Assembly (NCBI RefSeq): GCF_018325905.1
Contig: NZ_AP021901.1
Coordinates: 124,001 to 188,000 of the forward strand
From: Pseudomonas sp. St316
GTDB taxonomy: Bacteria > Pseudomonadota > Gammaproteobacteria > Pseudomonadales > Pseudomonadaceae
DNA length: 64,000 nucleotides
Direction: 5' to 3'
In this document: one piece after another, positions 8,736-18,643 of the stretch
Position numbering within the stretch: the first letter of the stretch is position 1
How the letters are laid out: every line of letters starts with the position of its first letter
The notes under the pieces: generated by a model
The model's database searches: none
What the model saw: the letters and a program-made list of their open reading frames with translations, nothing else
Told to the model about the DNA's origin: nothing
Made by a program: the position numbers and the translations under genes

Positions 8736-10919
8736 TTAGATTGCTTCCAGCTTGGCATACCCCAGCATCAGCCACTTGCTGCCTTCGCTGAAGTTCACCT
8801 GCACCCGCGCCTGGGCGCCGGCACCCTCGAAGTTGAGGATCACGCCGTCGCCGAATACCGAATGCCGTACGGTCTGGCCGAGGCTGAAGCCGGTTTCCGG
8901 GATGTCGCTGCCGCCGAACAGGCTGCTGGTGCTTTGCTGCTGGCCACCACCGAACGGACGGCTGACACTGTTGGACAGCCGCACTTCCTGGATCAGGCCC
9001 TTCGGTACTTCACGTACGAAGCGCGACACCTTGTTGTAGGTCTCACTGCCATACAGACGTCGGGTTTCGGCGTAGGTCAGTACCAGGTTCTGCATGGCGC
9101 GGGTGATACCGACATAGGCCAGGCGCCGTTCCTCTTCCAGGCGTCCCGGTTCTTCCAGGCTCATCTTGTGAGGGAACAGGCCTTCCTCCATGCCTACGAG
9201 GAACACGTAGGGGAATTCCAGGCCCTTGGCGCTGTGCAGGGTCATCAGCTGGATGCTGTCTTCATGCTCGTCCGCCTGGGTGTCACCGGCCTCCAGAGAG
9301 GCGTGGCCCAGGAAGGCCGCAAGCGGCGACAGGTCCGCGTCTTCTTCAGTGTTCTCGAAGTTGCGCGCGGCGCTGACCAGTTCCTCGAGGTTTTCCACCC
9401 GGGCCTGGCCTTTCTCGCCTTTTTCCGCTTCGTGGTAGGCGATCAGGCCGGACTGCTCGATGACCGTCTGGGTCATCAAGTGCAGCGGCATTTCCCCGCA
9501 CTTGGCGGCCAGGTCTTCGATCAGGTCCATGAAGGCCTTCAGGGCGCCAGCGGCGCGACCGGTCATGCCTTTGTTGGCGACCAGTTGGTGCATGGCTTCC
9601 CACATGGACACGTGGCTGTGGCGGGCGTGATCACGAATGGCTTCGACGGTTTTTTCGCCAATGCCCCGCGTCGGCACGTTGATCACCCGCTCCAGGGCCG
9701 CGTCGTTGCCGCGCCCTTCGATCAGGCGCAGGTAGGCCATGGCGTTCTTGATTTCGGCGCGCTCGAAGAAGCGCTGGCCGCCGTAGATGCGGTACGGGAT
9801 CCGTTCGCGCAGCAACGCCTCTTCCAGCACCCGCGACTGGGCGTTGGAACGATACAGGATGGCGATATCGCTGCGGGCCAGGCCGGTTTTCAGCGCGCTC
9901 TCGATGGTTTCCACCACGTAGCGGGCTTCGTCGTGCTCGTTGAAGGCGGCATAGAGGTTGATCGCTTCGCCTTCGCCGCCGTCGGTCCACAATTCCTTGC
10001 CCAGGCGCCCGGTATTGTTGGCGATCAGGGCGTTGGCGGCCTTGAGGATACCGGCGGTGGAGCGGTAGTTCTGTTCCAGACGGATGACTTCGGCGTCGGG
10101 AAAGTCCGCCGAGTACTGGTGAATGTTCTCGATCTTGGCGCCGCGCCAGCCGTAGATCGACTGGTCGTCGTCACCCACCACCATCAGGCTGTCGCCGCCC
10201 TTGGCGAGCAGGCGCAACCAGGCATATTGCACGGCGTTGGTGTCCTGGAATTCGTCCACCAGGACATGCCGGAAGCGCTTCTGGTAATGGGCCAGCAGGC
10301 CTGGGTGGTCGCGCCACAGGTCCAGCGCCCGTAGCAGCAGCTCGGAGAAGTCGATGACTCCAGCACGCTGGCACGCCGCCTCGTAGGCTTCGTAGATGCT
10401 GCGCATGGTCGCCAGGAACAGGTCGCCACTGGCCTGGATGTGCTGCGGGCGCAGGCCTTCGTCTTTCTGGCCGTTGATGAACCATTGGGCCTGGCGAGCG
10501 GGCCAGCGCTGTTCGTCCAGGCCCAGCTCGCGGATCACCCGCTTGACCAGGCGCTGCTGGTCGTCGCTGTCCAGGATCTGGAAGGTCTGGCTCAGCCCGG
10601 CTTCCTGCCAATGCGCCCGCAACAAACGGTGCGCCAGGCCGTGGAACGTGCCGACCCACATGCCGGCCGGGTTGATGCCCATCAGTTGCTCGATGCGATG
10701 GCGCATCTCGGCCGCGGCCTTGTTGGTGAACGTCACCGACAGGATCGAATGGGGCGAGGCGTTCTCGACCTGGATCAACCAGGCGATACGGTGCACCAGC
10801 ACTCGGGTTTTACCGGAACCGGCACCGGCCAGGACCAACTGACGACCCACGGAGGCCGCTACGGCCTGACGTTGGGCATCGTTGAGGGAGTTCAGCAGAA
10901 GGGAGAGATCATCGCGCAT
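8736..10919 (-). CDS. uvrD: DNA helicase II UvrD (3'-5' SF1A helicase)
   Basis: ATP-dependent 3'-to-5' helicase of nucleotide-excision repair and methyl-directed mismatch repair, which also removes RecA filaments. 727 aa, the usual length. Motifs in order: Walker A AGAGSGKT (31-38), Ia TFTNKAAAEMR, II VLVDEFQDTN, III VVGDDDQSIYGWRGA, IV LEQNYRST, V QLMTLHSAKGLEFPYVFLVGMEEG, VI EERRLAYVGITRA, and the C-terminal Tudor-like RNA-polymerase-binding region (VRHSVFGDGVILNFEGAG). Synteny with the following GGDEF-EAL gene matches PA5443-PA5442. I looked for a LexA box upstream and did not find one. Confidence 0.97.
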   Translation of the reverse strand: MRDDLSLLLNSLNDAQRQAVAASVGRQLVLAGAGSGKTRVLVHRIAWLIQVENASPHSILSVTFTNKAAAEMRHRIEQLMGINPAGMWVGTFHGLAHRLLRAHWQEAGLSQTFQILDSDDQQRLVKRVIRELGLDEQRWPARQAQWFINGQKDEGLRPQHIQASGDLFLATMRSIYEAYEAACQRAGVIDFSELLLRALDLWRDHPGLLAHYQKRFRHVLVDEFQDTNAVQYAWLRLLAKGGDSLMVVGDDDQSIYGWRGAKIENIHQYSADFPDAEVIRLEQNYRSTAGILKAANALIANNTGRLGKELWTDGGEGEAINLYAAFNEHDEARYVVETIESALKTGLARSDIAILYRSNAQSRVLEEALLRERIPYRIYGGQRFFERAEIKNAMAYLRLIEGRGNDAALERVINVPTRGIGEKTVEAIRDHARHSHVSMWEAMHQLVANKGMTGRAAGALKAFMDLIEDLAAKCGEMPLHLMTQTVIEQSGLIAYHEAEKGEKGQARVENLEELVSAARNFENTEEDADLSPLAAFLGHASLEAGDTQADEHEDSIQLMTLHSAKGLEFPYVFLVGMEEGLFPHKMSLEEPGRLEEERRLAYVGITRAMQNLVLTYAETRRLYGSETYNKVSRFVREVPKGLIQEVRLSNSVSRPFGGGQQQSTSSLFGGSDIPETGFSLGQTVRHSVFGDGVILNFEGAGAQARVQVNFSEGSKWLMLGYAKLEAI

Positions 10920-11180
10920 CGGGGCATTCTAGGGTGCGACGTCACCCCCGGGCAAACCGAGCTTTGCATCAGCCGATAAAAGACCGGTTGTGGATGACCG
11001 GTGGGTCACAGGCTACAGCCATTGTCTGGGCTCGCTCAGGAGGGGTTCGACCCAATGAAACAGCGACTTTTTCAGTGTTTTTTAGAGCTGGGGCAGTGTG
11101 GGATGGCCCATGGCTTGTGTATGCTCGGTGCTCGCTTCAGGTTCTCCATGCTCCACTGAATAAGAACAAGAACGGTGCCA

Positions 11181-14050
11181 ATGACCCTCAATCCAGATCC
11201 GGCGCGCCCCTGTGTGGAACCGCGGGTCATCTATAAGCAGTACGCCACGGAGATGGCGGTCGAGCGCACACGTCTGCTGTATCAAGGCTCGCTGCTGCCT
11301 ACGCTGTTCATGTTGCTCAACGGTCTGGTCTGCGCCGCGCTGTTATGGGAGCCACGGCGCTATTTCCTGGTCAGCGTCTGGCTCGTCTGGTTGTTGTCGC
11401 TGGTGGCCTTACGGGTGATCCAGGTGGCGGCTTTCGATTCGGCGATGCCGAGCCGCCAGGCGCACCCGATCTGGTTGCGCATGTTCTTGCTGGGCTCGGC
11501 GATGACCGGTCTGACGCTGGCTGGGGCGGGTATCGCGCTGGTGCCTGCCGACAGCTTCCAGCAGCAGGCCTGGGTGTTCGGCCTGATTGGCGCGGCCGCG
11601 CTGTCGGCCAGCGTGGCCTACGCCGTGAGTCTGCCTGCATTCCTGTCTTTTACCTTGCCCTGCCTGTTACCGGCCATCGGCTATCTCTTCTGGGGCGGCG
11701 ATGAGCAGCAACGCGGGTGGGGCTGGCTTGGGCTGATTGTGCTGGTCTCGCTGAGCGTGGTTGCCTGGCAAGTCAACCGCTTGATCCAGAGTGGCCTGTT
11801 GCGACGCTTCCAGAACCAGGCGCTGATAGAACATCTGCAGCAAGCACAAACCCGCAGCGCCCAGCTCAACGACGCGCTGGCCCGGGAGGTCGAGCAACGC
11901 CGTTGCGCGGAGGAAAAACTGCGGGCGGCCCAGGTTGGCCTCGAGGCGCGGGTAGCGCAGCGCGGTCTTGAACTGGAAGTCGCCAGCCAGGCGTTGAGCA
12001 AGAGTGAGGCGCGTCTGGCCCTGGCGCTCAAGGCCAGTGAGCTGGGGTTGTGGGATTGGAACCTGCAGACTGACGAAGTTCATCACACTCAGCTCAAGGA
12101 GCTCTTCGGCCTGGAGCCCGAATACATCACGGCGATGCTCACTCACCTCACTCCGCGCCTGCACCCTCAGGATCTGCCGGCGCTCAAGCGGGCTTTGGTC
12201 GAACATCTCAAGGGCCGCAGCGAGGATTACCAGATTGAATACCGTGTGCGTCACGGCGATGGCCACTGGGTCTGGATCGAAGACCGCGGTCGGGCCGTGG
12301 AGCGCAGCGTGAACGGACGGGTGCTGCGTATGGTCGGCACCCGGCGAGACATCAGCGCCAGCAAGGAACTTGAGCAGCAACGGCAACTGGCGGCCACGGT
12401 GTTCGAAGCCGCCAGCGAAGGTATCGTGATTTTCGACCCCCACTACGTGCTACTCGCTGCCAATCAGGCGTTCACGCGGGTCACCGGTTTCAATATCGAT
12501 GACATGCTTGGGCGCAACGTGGTGGACCTGCCGTGCAGTCGCGACGCGCGCCGGCATTACCCCATCATCCGCCAAGCGCTCAAGCAACACGGCACCTGGC
12601 AGGGTGAGTTGGTGGAGGCGCGGGCCAATGGCGAGTTGTATCCGCAATGGCTGCAACTGAACGTCGTACGCAATGCTCGGGGAAATGTCAGCCATATAGT
12701 GGGCTTCTTCGCCGATCTTTCGGCGCGACGCGAATCCGAAGAGCGGATGCGCTACCTGACCCATTACGACGAATTGACCGGGCTGGCCAATCGCTCGCTG
12801 TTTCGTGAGCGCCTGCACGAAGCTCATCAGCGTGTGCGCCAAGGCGGACGGCGCAGCCTGGCGTTGCTGCATATCAACCTGGACCGTTTCAAGTTGCTCA
12901 ACGACAGCCTCGGCCATGACATCGCCGACCAGTTGTTGCAGAAAATGGCACGACGCCTGATCAATGCGCTGCCCGAGGCGGATACCATCGCCCGGCTATC
13001 GGGCGATGAGTTTGCGGTGTTGTTCGATGCCTATGGCAACCTTTCGAGCCTGGCGCGGGTGGCGACCCGACTGGCCGCCAAGCTGCGTGTGCCGCTGACG
13101 ATAGAAGGCCATGAACTGGTGCTCAGTGCCTCGATCGGCATCAGCCTGTTGCCCGACAACACGCGGGAAGTTGCCATGCTGGTCAGCCAGGCGAACATGG
13201 CCATGCAACATGCCAAGCATTTGGGGGCAACAATTTCCAGTTCTACACCGACAGCCTCCAGGCCAGCACGCTGGAGCGCCTGCAACTGGAGAATCAGCTG
13301 CGCAAGGCTCTGGAAGAGCAGCAACTGAAGGTTTTTTATCAGCCAAAACTGTGCCTGGCAACCGGTCGCCTGAACGCCGCCGAGGCGTTGGTGCGTTGGG
13401 ATCATCCGGCCATGGGCCGGGTGCCGCCGGGGGATTTCATTGGCCTGGCCGAAGAGACAGGGTTGATCGGGCCGATTGGTGAATTCGTATTGCGCCAGGC
13501 TTGTTGGCAGGCATGCGAATGGCAACGCCAAGGGCTCGCGCCGATCAGGGTGTCCGTCAATCTGTCGGTGCATCAATTGCGCCAGGGCAAGCTGGTCAGT
13601 CTGGTTCGGCAGGTACTGGAAGAAACCGGTCTGGCTCCCGAATACCTGGAGCTGGAGTTGACCGAGAGCCAGTTGCTCGACAGCGTTGAACACATCATCG
13701 CCACGTTCCAGCAATTGCGTGATCTTGGGGTCAAGCTGGCGATCGACGATTTTGGTACCGGTTACTCATCGCTGAGTTACCTCAAGCGTATCCCGGTGGA
13801 TTACGTGAAAATCGACCAGGCATTCATTCGTGGGTTGGGCGAGGGCAGCGTGGATGCGGCAATTACCCGGGCAATCATTGCAATGGCTCATGGGTTGTCG
13901 CTCAAGGTTGTGGCCGAGGGCGTTGAGCGGCGGGAGCAACTCGAGTTCCTCAGGAATGAACGTTGCGATGAGGTTCAAGGGTATCTGATCAGCCGGCCGG
14001 TGGAGGCTGAGGGGTTGGCGGAGTTGTTGCGGGCGCAATACTTGGGTTGA
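11181..14050 (+). pseudogene. Membrane PAS-PAS-GGDEF-EAL c-di-GMP protein, frameshifted
   Basis: A cyclic-di-GMP synthase/phosphodiesterase hybrid split by one apparent base deletion. The first frame gives several N-terminal membrane segments (about 25-205), a coiled coil, two PAS domains (LGLWDWNLQTDEVHHTQLKE and the VFEAASEGIVIFDP one), and the GGDEF domain starting HYDELTGLANRSLFRERL with the active-site loop as SGDEF (about residue 607). At 13223-13227 the run TTGGGGGCAAC leaves frame; adding one G restores HLGGNNFQFYTDSLQASTLERL and continues into the EAL domain with EALVRWDHP, NLSVHQL, DDFGTGYSSLSYL and the catalytic EGVE, ending at 14050. The GTG at 11175 is an alternative start; neither has a strong ribosome-binding site. 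If the deletion is real, the product loses EAL. It sits beside uvrD as PA5442 does. Confidence 0.85.
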
Positions 14051-14065
14051 AGTTGATCAGGAGCA

Positions 14066-14098
14066 TTCCCGTCAGGCAACGAAACGGCCTGACGGGAA
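14066..14098. terminator. Hairpin between convergent genes
   Basis: A perfect 12-bp stem (TTCCCGTCAGGC / GCCTGACGGGAA) with a 9-base loop, between the convergent GGDEF-EAL gene and the 104-aa gene. It lacks a strong T tract, so its role as a shared transcription end is inferred. Confidence 0.65.
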
Positions 14099-14114
14099 GT
14101 TATGGGATGTACGC

Positions 14115-14429
14115 TTAGTGGGTTACGAGTACTTCATCGATGTGGTGCAGTAACTCCCCTTCGAAAAAAATACTGACGCCCGTGACATTGGAGTCGCCCA
14201 GTTCCTTGTATTCGACGAACTTGTCGGTGATGACCGACGCTGCGGCATCCCCGGAATGTTCAAGTTTCAATTCCAGGCGCAAATCAAAGGATTTGTCCTG
14301 TAGTTCGCTTCGTACCAGCGTTGGGATAACACCGCTATTGGCTACAGTTACCGTGCCAAAGGTACGGAAAGACGCAGCACCTGGCATGCGGTCGATTTGT
14401 GCGGTCCAATCTTTAGTCGTGATTTTCAT
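14115..14429 (-). CDS. Small hypothetical protein
   Basis: 104 aa, start MKITTKDWTAQIDRMPGAAS, with an AGGAGTTACTCTC-type site upstream. I do not recognise a family. It is predicted soluble and beta-rich: alternating hydrophobic strands such as FRTFGTVTVANSG, LRLELKLEH and VTGVSIFFEGELLHHIDEVLVTH, with no cysteine, no signal peptide and no membrane segment. The gene is monocistronic and convergent with the preceding c-di-GMP gene; base composition is lower in G+C than the neighbours, which may mark an accessory gene. Confidence 0.75.
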   Translation of the reverse strand: MKITTKDWTAQIDRMPGAASFRTFGTVTVANSGVIPTLVRSELQDKSFDLRLELKLEHSGDAAASVITDKFVEYKELGDSNVTGVSIFFEGELLHHIDEVLVTH

Positions 14430-14858
14430 GAGAGTAACTCCTGTAGTTATTTTATTGCGTCCTGCGGGAGCGAATATATCGACTTTAACTTGGTAGTGTC
14501 TTGGGGGATGACGGTTGGTATTGTAAGGAGACGTTAGTTCTTGGCGATTATTAGTTGGCTGGCAAAGGTTATTGTCGAGATATTGTTGGCGTTAGTCGCA
14601 AATCTTGAGTCGTCGACTCAATCGCGGACAAACGCTTCTTTCCCACGTTGGAGGTTCGGGTCGTGGCTGGAAATCATCGGATCGGCGGCCTTGATGGTCT
14701 GCGCTATGGCAGAGGCTGCTACATCAGGGGATCCTCGGCAAAACAAAGGGGCAGCGAGGTCATCCAGTTACGTTTTGGACGGGCAAAAAGCCAATTCTTG
14801 TAGTATAACTACAAGCTTGCTACATCCCGGCATCTGCCCATAACAAGAGTCCAGCCCC
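14430..14858. other. Intergenic region upstream of the RpiR regulator
   Basis: 429 bp, visibly A+T-richer than the flanks around 14440-14620. It should carry the promoters of the 104-aa gene (minus) and the RpiR gene (plus). A 100-codon open frame (TTG start near 14541) with a hydrophobic beginning exists but lacks a ribosome-binding site and a coding-like C-terminus. I see nothing else definite. Confidence 0.5.
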
Positions 14859-15725
14859 TTGAACCTGTTGCAACACATCGCCCAGTCACGCCACTTGCTA
14901 CGCAAGTCGGAGCTGAAAGTCGCTGATCACGTACTGCTTGATCCTGCGGCCGTGATGCATAGCTCCATGGCAGATCTTGCCCACAGCGTCGGCATCAGCG
15001 AACCGACCATCGTGCGTTTCTGCCGGGCCATCGGTTGCTCGGGTTTCCAGGACCTGAAACTCAAGCTGGCGCAAAGCCTGGCCGCCGGCGCGAGCTTCGG
15101 TCAGTTTGCGATCCATGAAGACGATTCGGTTGCGGACTACAGCCTGAAAATCTTCGACACCACCCTGCACACCCTGATGGAGGTTCGCGAGAAGCTCGAC
15201 CCGGTGGCGTTGCAAAAAGCCGTCACGGCCATGTCCCAGGCCCAGCGTGTCGAGTTTTATGGCTTCGGTGCCTCGGGCGCGGTGGCAGCCGATGCCCAGC
15301 ACAAGTTCTTCCGGTTGCTGCTGACGGCAGCGGCCTATTCCGACCCGCACATGCAGGCCATGTCAGCGGTGACCCTGAAACCCACCGATGTGGCGATCTG
15401 CATTTCCCAGTCGGGGCGTTCCAAGGACTTGTTGATCACCGCGAACCTGGTGCGCGAAAGCGGTGCCTCGCTGATCACCTTGTGCCCGAGCCAGACGCCG
15501 TTGGCGGAACTGTCCACGGTGAACCTGGCCATCGACGTGCATGAAGACACCGAGATCTACACGCCGCTGACCTCGCGCATCGCCCACCTGGTGGTGATCG
15601 ACGTGCTGGCAATGGGTGTCGCCATGGCCCGTGGTCCAAGCCTGGTCAACCACCTCAAGAGCGTGAAGCGCAGCCTTCGCAGCCTGCGGCTGTCGCCCAA
15701 GTCGGTGAAGGCGCTGGACGACTGA
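14859..15725 (+). CDS. MurR/RpiR family transcriptional regulator (HTH + SIS)
   Basis: 288 aa DNA-binding regulator that senses a phosphosugar. The N-terminal RpiR helix-turn-helix spans about 1-75 (SMADLAHSVGISEPTIVRFCRAIGCSGFQDLKLKLAQSL); the SIS sugar-phosphate isomerase-like domain follows (about 120-260: VEFYGFGASGAVAADAQHKFFR, DVAICISQSGRSKDLLITANLVRESGASLITL). The TTG start with AAGAG upstream gives the N-terminus MNLLQHIAQSRHLLRKSELK, which suits the fold. It resembles HexR in layout but differs in sequence and is not beside the zwf/edd genes; its position before pycR and pycA matches the RpiR-type gene PA5438. The regulated pathway cannot be read from the sequence. Confidence 0.9.
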   Translation: MNLLQHIAQSRHLLRKSELKVADHVLLDPAAVMHSSMADLAHSVGISEPTIVRFCRAIGCSGFQDLKLKLAQSLAAGASFGQFAIHEDDSVADYSLKIFDTTLHTLMEVREKLDPVALQKAVTAMSQAQRVEFYGFGASGAVAADAQHKFFRLLLTAAAYSDPHMQAMSAVTLKPTDVAICISQSGRSKDLLITANLVRESGASLITLCPSQTPLAELSTVNLAIDVHEDTEIYTPLTSRIAHLVVIDVLAMGVAMARGPSLVNHLKSVKRSLRSLRLSPKSVKALDD

Positions 15726-15752
15726 GCGCAGGTGTTGAAGTCGGGGCGCTTC

Positions 15753-15782
15753 TGTGGCGAGGGGATAAATCCCCTCGCCACA
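15753..15782. repeat. Perfect 30-bp inverted repeat of the GTGGCGAGG family
   Basis: Arms TGTGGCGAGGGGAT and ATCCCCTCGCCACA with a 2-base centre, 27 bp after the RpiR stop. It may act as the transcription end of that gene, but the same arm recurs near 39543, 54800 and 56270, so it belongs to a dispersed palindrome family distinct from the main REPINs. Confidence 0.8.
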
Positions 15783-15914
15783 ACTTGAGTGAACGACATG
15801 ACTCGCCACGGAAGGTGCCTTTTGTGAATTCATCGTTCTGTCACCGTCGCGCCGCCAAACAGTCATCCCGCGCCGTCATCGTAAAGCTCCCGTATACGTC
15901 TTGGGAGTCTCGAC

Positions 15915-16124
15915 ATGACCCAGCCCTACGAAGAACGCAGCGCCGTCAAAACCCGTCGTCAGCAGGAAGACCAGCGCCGCATGGCGTTCCGTCGTGCAAT
16001 CGAAGACCGCTATGAGCAGCGCCAACTTCTGGCCGAAATCAGCGAATTCCCTGACGCAACAGAGTTCAATTACTGGCAGGCAACGCCGGTGGCTTCCCGT
16101 CGAAACGCTCAACCAGGCCGATGA
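15915..16124 (+). CDS. Small PA3496-like putative envelope integrity protein
   Basis: 69 aa, strongly charged, with TGGGAG upstream of the ATG at 15915. The core AVKTRRQQEDQRRMAFRRAIEDRYEQR matches my memory of the short PA3496 family, annotated as a putative envelope integrity protein. No signal peptide or membrane segment is visible; the N-terminal half is a basic helix. The last 59 bp overlap, tail to tail, the 3' end of the pycR gene on the other strand, so the C-terminal residues (about 50-69) may diverge from relatives. Confidence 0.72.
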   Translation: MTQPYEERSAVKTRRQQEDQRRMAFRRAIEDRYEQRQLLAEISEFPDATEFNYWQATPVASRRNAQPGR

Positions 16125-17028
16125 TCTGAGCGCGCTCACCGCGAACGAACGCCAGGAAGGCGTGGGCCACCGGTGACAGGCGCTTGGCCCTGGCCTGCAC
16201 CAGGCACCAACTGCGGTACAGCGGCAGTTCCTCCACCGGCAACTCGATGAGTGCGCCGGACGACAGTTCCCGGCTCACGGCGTGGCGCGTCAACAGCGCC
16301 ACGCCCAGCCCGGCCACAACACACTCGCGCTGGGCCTCCGCCGACGCCACTTCCAGGGTCTGGGTGAAATGCACCCGCTTCTCCTTGAAGTACTCCTCGC
16401 AGGCCAGTCGCGTACCTGAGCCCGGTTCGCGCAATAGCAGTGTATAGGGCTCCAAATCCTGCAAACGCAACGCGCCCATGTGGCACAGCGGATGATCCGG
16501 TGGCGCCACGGCGACGATTGGATTGTTCAGGAATGGCAGGAATTCCAGGCCCATGTCCTGGGGCACCATGGACATGATGACCAGGTCATCACGGTTGTCC
16601 GAAAGCCGGCGAATGACCTGGCCGCGATTGACCACGGTGAGGTTGAGATTGACTTCCGGGTGCTGGCGCTTGAACGCGGCGAACAGGTGCGGGACGAAGT
16701 ACTTGGCGCTGGACTCCACTGCAAGCTTGAGCTGGCCTTGCAGCGAGCCCTGCATGTCCGAGAGCTGCATGTCGAGGTTTTCCAGGCGCCCGAAGATGTC
16801 CCGGCTGGCGCGTTGCAGCGCTTCGGCGGCTTCGGTCATGTAGAGTTTTTTGCCGACGTACTCGAACAGTGGCTGGCCAATCAACTCTTCCAGGGAACGA
16901 ATCTGTAGGCTAACGGCCGGTTGTGTGAGAGACATTTCATCAGCTGCACGGCTGTAGGACCTCAGGTCGCACACCTCGTTGAAAATCTGCAATTGACGCA
17001 ATGTCATACGCATCAATGACTTACGCAT
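16066..17028 (-). CDS. pycR: LysR-type regulator, PycR ortholog
   Basis: 320 aa from the ATG at 17028 (MRKSLMRMTLRQLQIFNEVC), with AGGGTG upstream; the longer frame upstream is not needed. The winged helix-turn-helix is at about 8-65 (LQIFNEVCDLRSYSRAADEMSLTQPAVSLQIRSLEELIG), followed by a CbbR/CysB-type effector domain (LAVESSAKYFVPHLFAAFKRQHPEVNLNL, REPGSGTR). It is divergent from pycA with 187 bp between, the standard LysR arrangement, so it likely controls pyruvate carboxylase. In P. aeruginosa the gene next to pycAB is PycR (PA5437), described as affecting virulence in chronic lung infection and lipid metabolism. Its 3' end overlaps the small PA3496-like gene. Confidence 0.88.
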   Translation of the reverse strand: MRKSLMRMTLRQLQIFNEVCDLRSYSRAADEMSLTQPAVSLQIRSLEELIGQPLFEYVGKKLYMTEAAEALQRASRDIFGRLENLDMQLSDMQGSLQGQLKLAVESSAKYFVPHLFAAFKRQHPEVNLNLTVVNRGQVIRRLSDNRDDLVIMSMVPQDMGLEFLPFLNNPIVAVAPPDHPLCHMGALRLQDLEPYTLLLREPGSGTRLACEEYFKEKRVHFTQTLEVASAEAQRECVVAGLGVALLTRHAVSRELSSGALIELPVEELPLYRSWCLVQARAKRLSPVAHAFLAFVRGERAQIIGLVERFDGKPPALPASN

Positions 17029-17215
17029 TTTAAAAGCACCCTGGGCCGAGACGGATAGCGCAACTATAAGTCTTTGCTTATGCACGACCCAATAAATATT
17101 CATTTTTGTTAATCAACAGCCAGGGCTAGTGTGGGGCTGCGACCAATTGTTACATCTGGTCACGCGTCGGCCTGAACCCCAGGCCGTGGTATCACCGGCT
17201 CAAGGGAACCTCCAA

Positions 17216-18631
<1,416 letters not shown>

Positions 18632-18643
18632 GGAATCATGACC

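Noticed and set aside
14541..14843. Possible 100-codon gene with a hydrophobic start
   Set aside because: TTG start without ribosome-binding site, no coding-like C-terminus, no family.
14859..15725. HexR
   Set aside because: Same domain layout, but sequence and neighbours (pycR, pycA) differ from the hexR-zwf-edd locus.
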